Of a stretch of 64,000 bases of DNA, positions 7,850 to 16,500 are shown piece after piece. The stretch is from Fontibacter flavus. Its GTDB lineage: Bacteria; Bacteroidota; Bacteroidia; Cytophagales; Cyclobacteriaceae. The number at the start of each line of letters is the position of its first letter. The first letter of the stretch is position 1. The notes under the pieces were generated by a model. That model was not told where the DNA came from. It ran no database searches and saw only the letters and a program-made list of their open reading frames with translations. The stretch is from positions 62,001-126,000 of the forward strand of contig NZ_JBHLWI010000002.1 of assembly GCF_042432905.1 (NCBI RefSeq). The letters are read 5' to 3'. Made by a program: the position numbers and the translations under genes.

Positions 7850-8392
7850 TTAATCCCAGCCAAGAAATTCCACTTCAAACATCAACACTGAATTTGCAGG
7901 GATATCATCTCTCTCCTGATCTCTATAAGCCCAAGGAGATGGAATGATCAGCACTGCTTTGGAACCACTGTTCAGCTGTCTAAAGCCAATATTGAACCCC
8001 TGTATGGCTTCGCCACTACCAAGGGTAAACTGGAAGATTCTATAAACACGATCCTCATCCCAGATGTCATTTTCAATCGCTACATCCTCCAAGTTGGTAT
8101 CGAACATCGTTCCGTCCAAGAGTCTTCCTATATAGTTGGTGTAAACCAACCTGAACTCTCCCGGCTTGGCACCTGTGCCTTCTTCCTGAACAATGATGAC
8201 GACCCCATTGGAATCATGGATTCTGTAGAGACTGTCAATCTGAGCTGTCGCCAAAAAATCCTCTATGATCTTAGCGTCCTTTTCAAGGTTTCCTTCTACA
8301 TCGTATCTAGGTCCAAAAGGACTGTTTTGCTCACAGGCAAACCCGATGATAGCCAAAAGACTTAAAAAGATGATTGATTTAATTCTATTCAT
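7850..8392 (-). CDS. FKBP-type peptidyl-prolyl isomerase lipoprotein (third of cluster)
   Basis: 180 residues. A lipoprotein signal (lipobox IGFAC, Cys at about 20) would anchor it in the envelope. An FKBP domain fills the C-terminal 120 residues: YTNYIGRLLDGTMFDTN, the long insert VAIENDIWDEDRVY, GEAIQGFNIGFRQLNSGSKA and IPANSVLMFEVEFL. Some active-site aromatic residues differ from classical FKBP, so catalytic strength is uncertain. Its start overlaps the end of the preceding FKBP gene by 8 bp, so they are translated together. The insert VAxENxIxDxxRxY is shared by all three neighbours, showing recent local duplication. Confidence 0.9.
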   Translation of the reverse strand: MNRIKSIIFLSLLAIIGFACEQNSPFGPRYDVEGNLEKDAKIIEDFLATAQIDSLYRIHDSNGVVIIVQEEGTGAKPGEFRLVYTNYIGRLLDGTMFDTNLEDVAIENDIWDEDRVYRIFQFTLGSGEAIQGFNIGFRQLNSGSKAVLIIPSPWAYRDQERDDIPANSVLMFEVEFLGWD

Positions 8393-8942
8393 CGATTACT
8401 TCCTCCTCTTGAATTCCGTTGATCTTTACCAGTTCCAATTCAAATATTAATGGAGAGTTACTTGGAATACCAGGCTGTTGCGCAGGACCATATCCATAAA
8501 GGGAAGGGAAAAGCACAGTTGCTTTATCTCCTTGTTCCATTTGGAATAGGGCAAACTCAAATCCAGCGATCACTTGAGAATAACCAGATACAAATTGGAT
8601 CGGTTCATATGTTCTGTTGGGATCAAAGATGTTGTTTTCTCTGGCTACGTCCTCGTGTGAAGTATCGAAAACAGAATTGTTGAGCAACTTGCCGGTATAA
8701 TTCACAGTAAGGGTATCTCCCAATTCAGGTTTGATACCACCTCCTGATGTTTCCTGCCAAAAAATCCAGATTCCCAAAGCTGGGTCATTGAATTCCTTAA
8801 CAGAAGGAATAGCGTTCTCTCCGATATACTTCTCTATATTTTCAACATCTCTTTCAAAGATAATTTGAAAATTCTCCTGGTCAGAAACACATCCCGATAA
8901 GAGGATCAACAATGATAAAATTCCAATACTTACTCTTCTCAT
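8385..8942 (-). CDS. FKBP-type peptidyl-prolyl isomerase lipoprotein (second of cluster)
   Basis: 185 residues with a lipoprotein signal (lipobox LLSGC, Cys at 18). A single C-terminal FKBP domain contains LTVNYTGKLLNNSVFDTS, SQVIAGFEFALFQMEQGDKA and PSNSPLIFELELVKI. It catalyses or assists proline isomerisation of exported proteins, acting in the periplasm or at a membrane surface. It lies 4 bp after the upstream FKBP gene and overlaps the next by 8 bp. The context matches the gldI region of gliding Bacteroidota, so a role in folding gliding or type IX secretion components is a reasonable inference. Confidence 0.9.
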   Translation of the reverse strand: MRRVSIGILSLLILLSGCVSDQENFQIIFERDVENIEKYIGENAIPSVKEFNDPALGIWIFWQETSGGGIKPELGDTLTVNYTGKLLNNSVFDTSHEDVARENNIFDPNRTYEPIQFVSGYSQVIAGFEFALFQMEQGDKATVLFPSLYGYGPAQQPGIPSNSPLIFELELVKINGIQEEEVIDE

Positions 8943-8946
8943 TTTT

Positions 8947-9882
8947 TTATTTTTGTACGTCTGTGATTTCTACGTCGAAAATCAGTACAGAGTTTGGTTG
9001 TATTGGACCGCCTGCATTTCTATCACCATAAGCCAAAGGAGAAGGAATAAAGAATTTTGCTTTATCTCCTTTTTTCAACAAAGCAAGACCTTCGTCCCAA
9101 CCTTGGATAACTTGGCCCATACCTACTCTAACTTCCAATGGTGCATAACCGTCCATGGAGTCTCTTTGCTCATTGTAAACACCTTTTTCCTGGGCTAATG
9201 TTTTGATGCTGGTATCAAACAAGGTACCATCCATCAGATAACCTGCATAGTGCACAAAAGCAAGATCGCCGGTCTCAATCGCCGCTCCTGTACCTTCTGA
9301 TTCTATGACGTAATAAAGACCTGAAGATGTCCTGGTTGCTTCAATATTATTTGCAGCAAGGTAATCTTGGATGATCTGCGTGTCAATTTCCAATTGCTTC
9401 ACGGAGTTTTCAGCTTGCTTCTTCATTTCAGCTTCCTGAATGGCATTGAAATACGCTTCTACTCCTTCATAATCCAATACATCGACTACTCCGATGCTGA
9501 TTTTAACTTTCTGATCACTCTTCAGGAAGAAAGGAACATTATCTGCAAATACCTTTTGGGCAGTGGTTTCAAAAGCAATACTATCTCCTTTTTTCAAACC
9601 AAGGAAAATTTCATCCATTCCGGACTGTCTTGGGATAGAATCATTGAATTGAAGATAAGCAGGTGCACTTTGGTCATAAGTAGAAATGAAAGTGGAATCC
9701 TTGTCAGTTTTCACAACCAAATGGTAAAGTACGAACTCTCCATTTTTAGGTGCTTGGCTACCTTCTTTGATGTAGGTGTACTCAATACCGTCAGAAGTGG
9801 TTTTTGTCTGCTTGCAGGACATTGCAGTAAAGGCAACAGCCATCATGGCAAGCGTAAATAATAATGATTTAGTTTTTTTCAT
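8947..9882 (-). CDS. GldI-like FKBP-type peptidyl-prolyl isomerase lipoprotein
   Basis: 311 residues. The signal peptide ends in the lipobox AMSC (Cys at 23). Residues 30-150 form a degenerate FKBP-like or dimerisation region (GEFVLYHLVVKTDKDS, FLGLKKGDSIAFETTA). A helical linker rich in E, K and Q follows. A clear FKBP domain occupies about 190-311 (LAFVHYAGYLMDGTLFDTS, GQVIQGWDEGLALLKKGDKA, NSVLIFDVEITDV). In Flavobacterium, GldI is an FKBP lipoprotein needed for gliding and is encoded near a DHH phosphoesterase and ndk, exactly as here. The start overlaps the end of nrnA by 14 bp. It is the best GldI candidate of the three. Confidence 0.88.
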   Translation of the reverse strand: MKKTKSLLFTLAMMAVAFTAMSCKQTKTTSDGIEYTYIKEGSQAPKNGEFVLYHLVVKTDKDSTFISTYDQSAPAYLQFNDSIPRQSGMDEIFLGLKKGDSIAFETTAQKVFADNVPFFLKSDQKVKISIGVVDVLDYEGVEAYFNAIQEAEMKKQAENSVKQLEIDTQIIQDYLAANNIEATRTSSGLYYVIESEGTGAAIETGDLAFVHYAGYLMDGTLFDTSIKTLAQEKGVYNEQRDSMDGYAPLEVRVGMGQVIQGWDEGLALLKKGDKAKFFIPSPLAYGDRNAGGPIQPNSVLIFDVEITDVQK

Positions 9883-10909
9883 GGATGAGTTCTAATTGAT
9901 TAAAGAGTAATTTTTGATTTTCTTTTATGAGTTTTTCGAATTTTTCAGTTGTTTCTTTCAGGGAAAGGTTTGACTTTCCTCCTGAGGCATTCTTATGGCC
10001 TCCTCCTTCGAAATGATCCGCTGCAAATTTATTAACGGCAATTTCTTCGGTCGATCTAAATGATATTTTCACCCCATCTTCCCTTTCGGTAAACAGGGCC
10101 GCTATTTTAACCCCATCCAAAGAAAGGGCATAATTGACCAAGCCTTCTGTATCTCCGGTCTGTGAATTATATTTCCTCAAATCCTTTTTGCTGATCGCAA
10201 AATATGCCGTCTGGAGATCTTCCAAAATGGTCAGCCTTCTGGTAATGGCAAAACCTATAAATTTTAGTCTATTGATGGAATTGGTATCATAAATCAATCG
10301 GGATATTTTTGAATTATCAGCTCCCAGATCAATCAATTCCGCTGTGATCAAGTGGACATTTTTGGTGGTATTGGGATGCCTAAAACCACCTGTATCTGTC
10401 ATGATACCTGCATAAAGACAATCCGCAATATCCTTATCAATCAAATCCCTGTCCCCTAATTTGACAATCAATTCATATACAAGTTCACAAGTAGCTGCCG
10501 CACTTGTACTCCAATATTGGAAATCCGAAAAGTCCTTTGGATCCTGATGATGATCAATGTTGACAATGTAAGCATTGGATTTGGTTACGAAGGATGCCAG
10601 ATCATGTAATCTTTTCAAGCAGGAAAAATCCAAACAGATGATGGTATCAGCCTCAAGCACCTTTTTGATGGCAATATCTCTATGTTGAGGATCCTCGAAA
10701 TTAAGTACTTGTTCGTTACCTTTCATCCAATGAAGGAATGAAGGATAATCCGAAGGCGTAACCACCGTGACCTCATGGCCCTTTTTCTTCAAGTAGTTTG
10801 CCATCCCCAAAGAAGAACCCAAAGCATCTGCATCGGGTTTGTGGTGGGTGGTGATAACTACTTTATGGGGAGAGGAAATTCTATCTTTGAATGACTCTAA
10901 TTCTTGCAT
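9869..10909 (-). CDS. nrnA: DHH-family phosphoesterase (NrnA-type nanoRNase / pAp phosphatase)
   Basis: Cytoplasmic Mn-dependent enzyme that degrades nanoRNA or linear dinucleotides and, in many species, pAp. The DHH domain shows TTHHKPDADALGSSLG (motif I), the Asp of CLDFS, the eponymous DHH in NIDHHQDP, and DTGGFRHP. The C-terminal DHHA1 domain ends with the substrate loop FEGGGHKNASGG. The frame is open upstream to 10981, but the ATG at 10909 gives the usual 346-residue protein and leaves a -7-like box upstream of it; an ATG at 10927 is also possible. It is the first gene of the operon with three FKBP lipoproteins and is divergent from ndk. Confidence 0.9.
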   Translation of the reverse strand: MQELESFKDRISSPHKVVITTHHKPDADALGSSLGMANYLKKKGHEVTVVTPSDYPSFLHWMKGNEQVLNFEDPQHRDIAIKKVLEADTIICLDFSCLKRLHDLASFVTKSNAYIVNIDHHQDPKDFSDFQYWSTSAAATCELVYELIVKLGDRDLIDKDIADCLYAGIMTDTGGFRHPNTTKNVHLITAELIDLGADNSKISRLIYDTNSINRLKFIGFAITRRLTILEDLQTAYFAISKKDLRKYNSQTGDTEGLVNYALSLDGVKIAALFTEREDGVKISFRSTEEIAVNKFAADHFEGGGHKNASGGKSNLSLKETTEKFEKLIKENQKLLFNQLELIHEKN

Positions 10910-10949
10910 TTGATTGCTTTTGTACATTCCTTGAAAGGAATATAGTTCG

Positions 10950-10957
10950 CAAAGGTC
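10950..10957 (-). promoter_or_regulatory. Candidate -7 promoter element for the nrnA-FKBP operon
   Basis: The minus strand reads GACCTTTG followed by C, one mismatch from TAnnTTTG. It lies 41 bases upstream of the chosen ATG, which argues against the longer upstream start. Confidence 0.35.
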
Positions 10958-11056
10958 AGTATTATTTTTTAAAAATCCCAATTCCCATAATGGGCTAGTA
11001 TTTAAAGAGATAACATAGATTTCACAGCTTATATATGGAGTTTAACCGAATTACCC

Positions 11057-11064
11057 TATTTTTG
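11057..11064 (+). promoter_or_regulatory. Bacteroidota -7 promoter element for ndk
   Basis: TATTTTTG followed by C is a perfect match to TAnnTTTG(C), with 36 bases between it and the ndk ATG. No clear -33 TTG box is seen. Confidence 0.6.
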
Positions 11065-11100
11065 CACCCTAATTCATAATCAGAAAAAAATTCCAAAGAA

Positions 11101-11523
11101 ATGGCAGGAAACAGAACATTCACAATGATTAAGCCTGACGCGTTTGGCGCAGGTAACTCAGGCGCTATCCTGAAAATGATCGAAGAGGCGGGTTTTAAAA
11201 TCGTAGCCATGAAAGCTACTCAGTTGACTCCAGAATTGGCCGGTAAATTCTACGAAGTACATAAAGAAAGACCTTTTTACGCTGATCTTTGCAAGTATAT
11301 GTCTTCTGGACCAATCATCGCTGCTATCCTTGAAAAAGAAAATGCAGTAGAAGATTTCAGAACTTTGATCGGTGCTACCAATCCTGCAAACGCTGCAGAA
11401 GGTACTATCAGAAAAATCTTCGCAAAATCCATTGAAGCAAATGCAGTTCATGGCTCTGACTCAGACGAAAACGCTGCCATAGAAGGTAACTTCTATTTCA
11501 GCGAGATGGAGAGAGTAAGGTAA
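11101..11523 (+). CDS. ndk: Nucleoside-diphosphate kinase
   Basis: Transfers the gamma phosphate from ATP to nucleoside diphosphates through a phospho-histidine. 140 residues, full length. It starts with TFTMIKPDAF and carries the active-site NAVHGSDSDENA (catalytic His about 120). It also has the nucleotide-site GATNPANAAEGTIRK. Monocistronic, with a clear -7 box upstream and a strong terminator downstream. It is divergent from nrnA, a pairing conserved near gldI in Bacteroidota. Confidence 0.98.
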   Translation: MAGNRTFTMIKPDAFGAGNSGAILKMIEEAGFKIVAMKATQLTPELAGKFYEVHKERPFYADLCKYMSSGPIIAAILEKENAVEDFRTLIGATNPANAAEGTIRKIFAKSIEANAVHGSDSDENAAIEGNFYFSEMERVR

Positions 11524-11544
11524 TCATTGCGCTAGTCCTTTATA

Positions 11545-11576
11545 AAAAAACCGTGGCCTTGGCTACGGTTTTTTTA
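11545..11576. terminator. Bidirectional terminator (ndk / SIMPL gene)
   Basis: AAAAAACCGTGGCC pairs with GGCTACGGTTTTTT around a TT loop, with a single mispair. It serves ndk on the plus strand and the convergent SIMPL gene on the minus strand. Confidence 0.85.
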
Positions 11577-11583
11577 TTTTCAC

Positions 11584-12315
11584 TTATTTTACCCCATAAC
11601 TCAAGCGCATAGTGATAGAGGCAGTTTTTTCTTTTGATGAGGTATTGAAAGTTCCTCCCCAAGAGTAATCCTCATTGGAGTTTTGTCCTGTAATCTGAAA
11701 AATCCCCATATTTGCTGAAATCAACCTGCCCAGTTTGGAACCTGAGTTCTCGGCAATTTTTTCAGCACGGACCCTTGCATCTTCGGTTGCCCGGGAAATC
11801 ATTTCAATCTTAAGACTTTCCAAATCTGTATAATAATACCTAGGTGCTTGGGAATAGAATTTTACACCCTGAAGAAGCAGCTCGGTAATTTCCCTCGAAA
11901 TCTGCTCAACCTTGTCGACATCCTTGGACTCTATCTGTAAGGTCTGATTCAGCTCATAGCCCAAAAAAGTCTGCCCCATATAATTACCGTTACTATTATA
12001 ATTCTGTCTATAAAGTGGATTGGTGTTCACTGCATTGAAAATAATCTTCTCTTTAGGAATACCTTTGGCAATCAAATAGTCCAAAACCGCCTTCCGGTCT
12101 TTTTCCAGCTCTATATAGGCTACTTTTATGTCCATATTTTCCCTACTGAAATTACCCTCCCAAACCACTAGATCAGAGGTGAAATTTTTTTGCCCCAAAC
12201 CGGTGACATCAACCGTCCCGGATCTTTTATTCCTGTTCAGGAAGGCATTTCCCAAAATAGCTGCGGCTATGATAATCGCCAAAGCAAAAATGATGGCTGT
12301 TAGATGCTTTTTCAT
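11584..12315 (-). CDS. SIMPL (DUF541) domain protein
   Basis: 243 residues with one N-terminal transmembrane or signal segment (residues 5-25, IIFALAIIIAAAILGNAF). The SIMPL domain follows: VDVTGLGQKNFTSDLVVW, the alternating strand-helix region with KAVLDYLIAKGIPKEKI, and the C-terminal AEKIAENSGSKLGRL. Members are envelope proteins of uncertain function, some linked to oxidative stress or porin-like complexes. It lies 66 bp after a DUF2207 gene and LemA on the same strand, suggesting one transcript of three envelope proteins. Confidence 0.85.
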   Translation of the reverse strand: MKKHLTAIIFALAIIIAAAILGNAFLNRNKRSGTVDVTGLGQKNFTSDLVVWEGNFSRENMDIKVAYIELEKDRKAVLDYLIAKGIPKEKIIFNAVNTNPLYRQNYNSNGNYMGQTFLGYELNQTLQIESKDVDKVEQISREITELLLQGVKFYSQAPRYYYTDLESLKIEMISRATEDARVRAEKIAENSGSKLGRLISANMGIFQITGQNSNEDYSWGGTFNTSSKEKTASITMRLSYGVK

Positions 12316-12381
12316 AAGTTTAACAATGCTGGGTTTTATCTGAATGAAAGTTACGGAATTTTAAGATAAAAGCTGCGTGTC

Positions 12382-14274
12382 TCACCTGCCACCGCCGCCA
12401 CCGCCGCCTCTGCCTCCTCCTGAAGAGCCTCCTCCTGATGAACCGCTTCCTCCACTGCTATTGGTGCCTGAAGAGCGATTAATCGAACTCGTCAAGGATT
12501 TGTTGATATGATTACCTAAGGCTCCATATGAATAGGTACGGGAGCCTGAATACCAAGAAGAGCGGTGCTGCTGTTGAAGGCTTCCCCTTTCTATCAGTGT
12601 CTGGAATTTGTTACCCCATATTTTATCCACTTTAAATGCCATGGCAAATGGTAGCAATTTTTCAAAAACCTCAGGCGTCATTTGGGGAGGGTTGAACATT
12701 TGCAACTGCCTTTCTTCTGCGGCACTTAGATACCTCTTGAAACCATCAATCCTTGCCCTTAAATCCAATTTTTCTACACTTGGCCTACGAATAAGGTAGA
12801 TGTAAATAAAGAAGCTAATGATTCCAAAAACTATAAATAAAACCAGAATGAAATTATTGAGAGAAATGGCGCTATGTCTGTAGAGATAATATGAGCCGGC
12901 CAAGAACACCAAGCCAATAAATGAAGATATCATCCAAATTGACCCTCCTTTTTTGCTGATAAAAATGGCAAAGAAAACCAGTCCAAAAATAGCTAGGGGT
13001 AAAACAGGAACCTGATCGATATCAAAAGCCAGCGTCGGAGCCATATATTGGGTAAAGTCAAACCTACTCGCTCCAATGGCATAAATGATGAAAATGACTA
13101 TGGGACCTAACCAAAATTTCCAATTACTGCCCTGACTCAAAAATGGTTGGTGCTCTGCCGTCAAGCTGCCCATGTAGGCATTGTACATGCTTTTGAAATG
13201 ACTGCTATATTTCCCATCTATCACCGAGACTGGACTATTAGTGAAAAAATAATTCATCAAAATCCGCTCTTCTTTGGGTAGGGATTCATCCGCATCTTTC
13301 AATTTGACCAAATGAAACTCTGTATTTTTAATGAGACCAAAGATATATTCTTTACTTTTTTCCTCTATCCTCAGGTAACCATTCACTGCCAGATGAACGA
13401 TAGAAGCTGAAATCAACTCTCCCCAAAAATATCCTTTGTGAATCATTCCCATTGATGCCGGAGATAAATTTGAAGGAGGATCAAATTCCGGAATCACAGT
13501 AGGCTTAGGTGGATCCACACCATACTTTTGCCAGGTAAAAATGTAATAGATCAACAGCACAAATGCTGTCAATCCCGTCCAAATCAACAAACCAAACTGC
13601 TCAAAGAAAGTAGGAGGTGGCGGAGGACTGACAACTCCCTTTGTAAAACCTGTGGCAATTGTTAGATTTTGTTGGACAGCCAAGTTTTCAGCCAGGAACA
13701 TCATCCTGCCATCTGGCAGCTTTTCAGTAGTGCAGTTTTGTTCAGTCGAACCTGAATACCCAGTGTAACATGAGGTCTGTAAAAACGCTGCTTCCTGTGG
13801 AATTTGGACTGATGCGGATATTTTTGCTATCCTAAAGGACCAACCAAAGCCATTGACATTCCAATAAAGCTCATCGTAATCATCAAAATAGCCCAATTGA
13901 CCCTCCGCTGAGTAAGTAATTTCAAATGTATACCAGCCCGGATCCAAAAAAGTATCGTCACCGACATTGATATTCAAATTACCCTGTGATTTTTCGGTAT
14001 CGAAAGGGGAATCCTGTCCATTCATTTTAACCCCGATGACTTTATACTCCGTCTTAACAGTTTTGTAGCGGTAATCCGTCCCTTTCAGTGGAAGTGACCT
14101 GACAATCCCTCTTCTGATTTGGTCTCCGGCAGCATAGACTTCAATGGTTTCGGTTACCGTCAACAGGCCAGAAGCATCCACCTGCAAGTCCGAATGAAAT
14201 GACCTAATATATTCTTCCTGTCCAAAAAGCTGAAAACCAATAAACAGGAATAAGGTCAACAATAAGCCTCTCAC
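12382..14274 (-). CDS. DUF2207 domain membrane protein
   Basis: 630 residues. A signal peptide (MRGLLLTLFLFIGFQLFG) precedes a beta-rich periplasmic domain (about 20-215: SDLQVDASGLLTVTETIEV, DEYW-type region YDELYWNVNGFGWSF). Then come a transmembrane helix (about 228-248), a cytoplasmic-type winged segment, three or more further helices (about 385-500) and a C-terminal tail that is almost pure Gly/Ser/Arg after residue 600. This order is typical of DUF2207 proteins, often found beside LemA; their function is not established. The start overlaps the lemA stop by 4 bp (ATGA), so the two are coupled. The Gly tail gives a strand-asymmetric GCC/GGC repeat at 12388-12450. Confidence 0.88.
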   Translation of the reverse strand: MRGLLLTLFLFIGFQLFGQEEYIRSFHSDLQVDASGLLTVTETIEVYAAGDQIRRGIVRSLPLKGTDYRYKTVKTEYKVIGVKMNGQDSPFDTEKSQGNLNINVGDDTFLDPGWYTFEITYSAEGQLGYFDDYDELYWNVNGFGWSFRIAKISASVQIPQEAAFLQTSCYTGYSGSTEQNCTTEKLPDGRMMFLAENLAVQQNLTIATGFTKGVVSPPPPPTFFEQFGLLIWTGLTAFVLLIYYIFTWQKYGVDPPKPTVIPEFDPPSNLSPASMGMIHKGYFWGELISASIVHLAVNGYLRIEEKSKEYIFGLIKNTEFHLVKLKDADESLPKEERILMNYFFTNSPVSVIDGKYSSHFKSMYNAYMGSLTAEHQPFLSQGSNWKFWLGPIVIFIIYAIGASRFDFTQYMAPTLAFDIDQVPVLPLAIFGLVFFAIFISKKGGSIWMISSFIGLVFLAGSYYLYRHSAISLNNFILVLFIVFGIISFFIYIYLIRRPSVEKLDLRARIDGFKRYLSAAEERQLQMFNPPQMTPEVFEKLLPFAMAFKVDKIWGNKFQTLIERGSLQQQHRSSWYSGSRTYSYGALGNHINKSLTSSINRSSGTNSSGGSGSSGGGSSGGGRGGGGGGGR

Positions 14275-14828
14275 TTGAAACTGACTTTTGGTACAGCTCT
14301 CTCTCCCTCATTCTCAAGTTCAAAGAAAGGAGACTTATGGAATCCAAAAGAACTCGCCACAAAATTGCTGGGAAATGAATCTATCAAAATATTCTGATCC
14401 CTTACAGAGCCGTTGTAATACCTTCTTGATCTTTCGATATCCTGCTCGATAGCTGAAAGGTCCTGCTGCATTTGTAAAAAGTTAGTGTTAGATTTTAATT
14501 CCGGATATTGCTCCGCAACAGCAAATAAATTCATCATCGCCTTGCTCAGCTTGTTTTCAGCAGCCTGTTGGTCTTCCACACCATGTGCCGATTGGGCTGC
14601 TGCACGGGCTTTGGTCACAGATTCAAAGGTTTCTTTTTCATGAGTTGCATAAGCCTTGACCGTTTCGATAAGGTTAGGAATAAGATCATATCGCTTTTTG
14701 AGCTGCACATCGATGCCGCTCCAAGCCTCAGAAACTGTCGTTCTGAGCTTCACCAAACGGTTATAAATGCCTACCGCATAAAACGCAATTACCAAAATAA
14801 TCGCCAATAAAATCCAAAGTGCTGTCAT
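14271..14828 (-). CDS. LemA family protein
   Basis: 185 residues. An N-terminal transmembrane helix (MTALWILLAIILVIAFYAVG) is followed by the long helical LemA domain: YNRLVKLRTTVSEAWSGIDV, QLKKRYDLIPNLIETVKAYA, HEKETFESVTKARAAA and FNxxV-type DSFPSNFVASSFGFHKSPFF at the end. LemA proteins are membrane-anchored helical bundles of unclear function. The ATG at 14828 is chosen over an in-frame TTG nine codons upstream. It is the first gene of the lemA-DUF2207-SIMPL unit. Confidence 0.93.
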   Translation of the reverse strand: MTALWILLAIILVIAFYAVGIYNRLVKLRTTVSEAWSGIDVQLKKRYDLIPNLIETVKAYATHEKETFESVTKARAAAQSAHGVEDQQAAENKLSKAMMNLFAVAEQYPELKSNTNFLQMQQDLSAIEQDIERSRRYYNGSVRDQNILIDSFPSNFVASSFGFHKSPFFELENEGERAVPKVSFK

Positions 14829-14931
14829 GATGAATGGGTTTAAATAAACAATCAATCTTAAAAGTTAAGAAATAAACTGCTTATTGTGAATATTTTATAT
14901 AAAAATCAGCCTTCTGGAAAATTGGTCGATC

Positions 14932-16410
14932 CTACTGCGCGCGTTGCTTATAGCCTTTTTGTGGAGAATTTTCCAAATTGACCAAATAGCCATTGACCAC
15001 GGCATATTTTAGAGTACCTCCCTGAGCCAGGAAGAAATTAGGATTTCCACCAGTTCTTAGACCTGTAGCGATAGCAGCGGAATTTTTGAAGACCAAGATA
15101 GGCAGGTCAAATAACTCCCTATCTGCAGCTTCCTTCACTTTGACGCCCAAATAGCCTTCCTTCAAAAGCTCCATTGCCTTTTCGGGAGTAATATCAGCGA
15201 GGCTGTTAAAGATAGTTTCAAAGACCTTTCCCTCCACAACATCCATTCCGGTAGCATCCAACTCCTCAAAGCCATAAAAAATGGAAAGATCGCCCAGATC
15301 ATCGACCACTCCATTGACAAAATAATCTCCATGAGCGTCAGTTTCCCTTCTTCTTACGCCCATATCTACTTCATAGGAATGGTTTTCTTTTTTCATGGAA
15401 ATATTTCTGATGACCAAGTCCATCAGGCGAAGGGAATTGTCCGGAATGCTGTAGTAATCATCCAAAGAATATGTAGTGTAGCTGCCATCAGCAATTTCCT
15501 CCAACGCATGCAGCATGATCATAAAGTTGAATTTCCGAATGACCTGTTTTTCTGGATCATTTGGATAACCTCCTGATTCAATCAAAATAGTGCTGGTACC
15601 CCATTTTTGGAAATTATCCCCAAAGGCTCTTGGTTCAAAAGCATCATCGTATTTGCCCACATGGCCGGGAGCCACCTTTTGCATGACTTTGTTCATGCCC
15701 ACAATGACCTGCAAGGCCCTTTTTCGGACCTCATTGACTTCAGTTTCGTAATTGTAAGCCGGGGCTAGTACAGAAATGGTGGCTGGAGTTGCGGATTCCC
15801 CTGCGGTATAATACACTTGTTGGTCATGAAGGTTGAATCCGAATTCAGGGGAAAAACTGTCCCTCGCATTTTTCAGGATTACTGCCTCTGGGGAGGCCAA
15901 TTTGATGGCATCCCTGTTCAGGTCAATATCAAGAGCATTTCTCCTGATCCACTGATCCATACCGTCAGGATTGACCATAGGAATAAAACGTATGGTGAGT
16001 TTTTCTTTGAGTTTGCTTCTCAGCTCTTCAAAATCATCATCCTTTCCTTCAAGAAAATTGAACAAGTCAAATAATGCCATGGTGGCCGTACTTTCATTAC
16101 CATGCATCTGGGACCATAGCATGACTTTGGTCGGACCATTGCCGATGGTCATCTGGTAGACTGGTTTGTTTTCCAAAGACCTGCCTATTTCTTCCACTAA
16201 AAAATCCCCTTTTCTATCCGTCACCAAATGGAGCACATCCGCTTGCTTGAACCTACGGTGGTTTACCGATTTTTCCTGATACAGCGCATATGCTTGCTCG
16301 AGGGGTTCTACTGCAATCTCTTTTTCCTCTACTGCAGGTTGGCATGCATAGAAGATCGAAATCAACAAAAAGATTCTGATAAACTTTAGAGGGCTGTGTT
16401 GATGAAACAT
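14932..16410 (-). CDS. M14 family zinc carboxypeptidase lipoprotein
   Basis: 492 residues with a lipoprotein signal (lipobox IFYAC, Cys near 23). The M14 fold holds the zinc ligands in MHGNES (HxxE) and the third His in GFNLHDQQ. A substrate-binding region reads RRNALDIDLNRDA, and the catalytic Glu is in LIESGGYP. The last about 150 residues (DLGDLSIFYGFEELDATG onward) form an extra C-terminal domain. It probably trims peptides in the periplasm. The divergent neighbour is a dipeptide epimerase, so cell-wall peptide or dipeptide use is plausible, though not proven. Confidence 0.88.
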   Translation of the reverse strand: MFHQHSPLKFIRIFLLISIFYACQPAVEEKEIAVEPLEQAYALYQEKSVNHRRFKQADVLHLVTDRKGDFLVEEIGRSLENKPVYQMTIGNGPTKVMLWSQMHGNESTATMALFDLFNFLEGKDDDFEELRSKLKEKLTIRFIPMVNPDGMDQWIRRNALDIDLNRDAIKLASPEAVILKNARDSFSPEFGFNLHDQQVYYTAGESATPATISVLAPAYNYETEVNEVRKRALQVIVGMNKVMQKVAPGHVGKYDDAFEPRAFGDNFQKWGTSTILIESGGYPNDPEKQVIRKFNFMIMLHALEEIADGSYTTYSLDDYYSIPDNSLRLMDLVIRNISMKKENHSYEVDMGVRRRETDAHGDYFVNGVVDDLGDLSIFYGFEELDATGMDVVEGKVFETIFNSLADITPEKAMELLKEGYLGVKVKEAADRELFDLPILVFKNSAAIATGLRTGGNPNFFLAQGGTLKYAVVNGYLVNLENSPQKGYKQRAQ

Positions 16411-16470
16411 GGTATGGTCTGGATTTGAAATTATTCGTCTAAGTTATGAACTTAGGCAAAAAAATAAATT

Positions 16471-16478
16471 TACTTTTG
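16471..16478 (+). promoter_or_regulatory. Bacteroidota -7 promoter element for the dipeptide epimerase gene
   Basis: TACTTTTG matches TAnnTTTG exactly, 22 bases before the ATG at 16501. Confidence 0.55.
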
Positions 16479-16500
16479 TCTTAAAACCAAAATAATCTCC

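Noticed and set aside
12388..12450. GCC/GGC-rich tract, first taken as a possible structured RNA or CpG-like element
   Set aside because: It is explained by the Gly/Ser/Arg tail of the DUF2207 protein.
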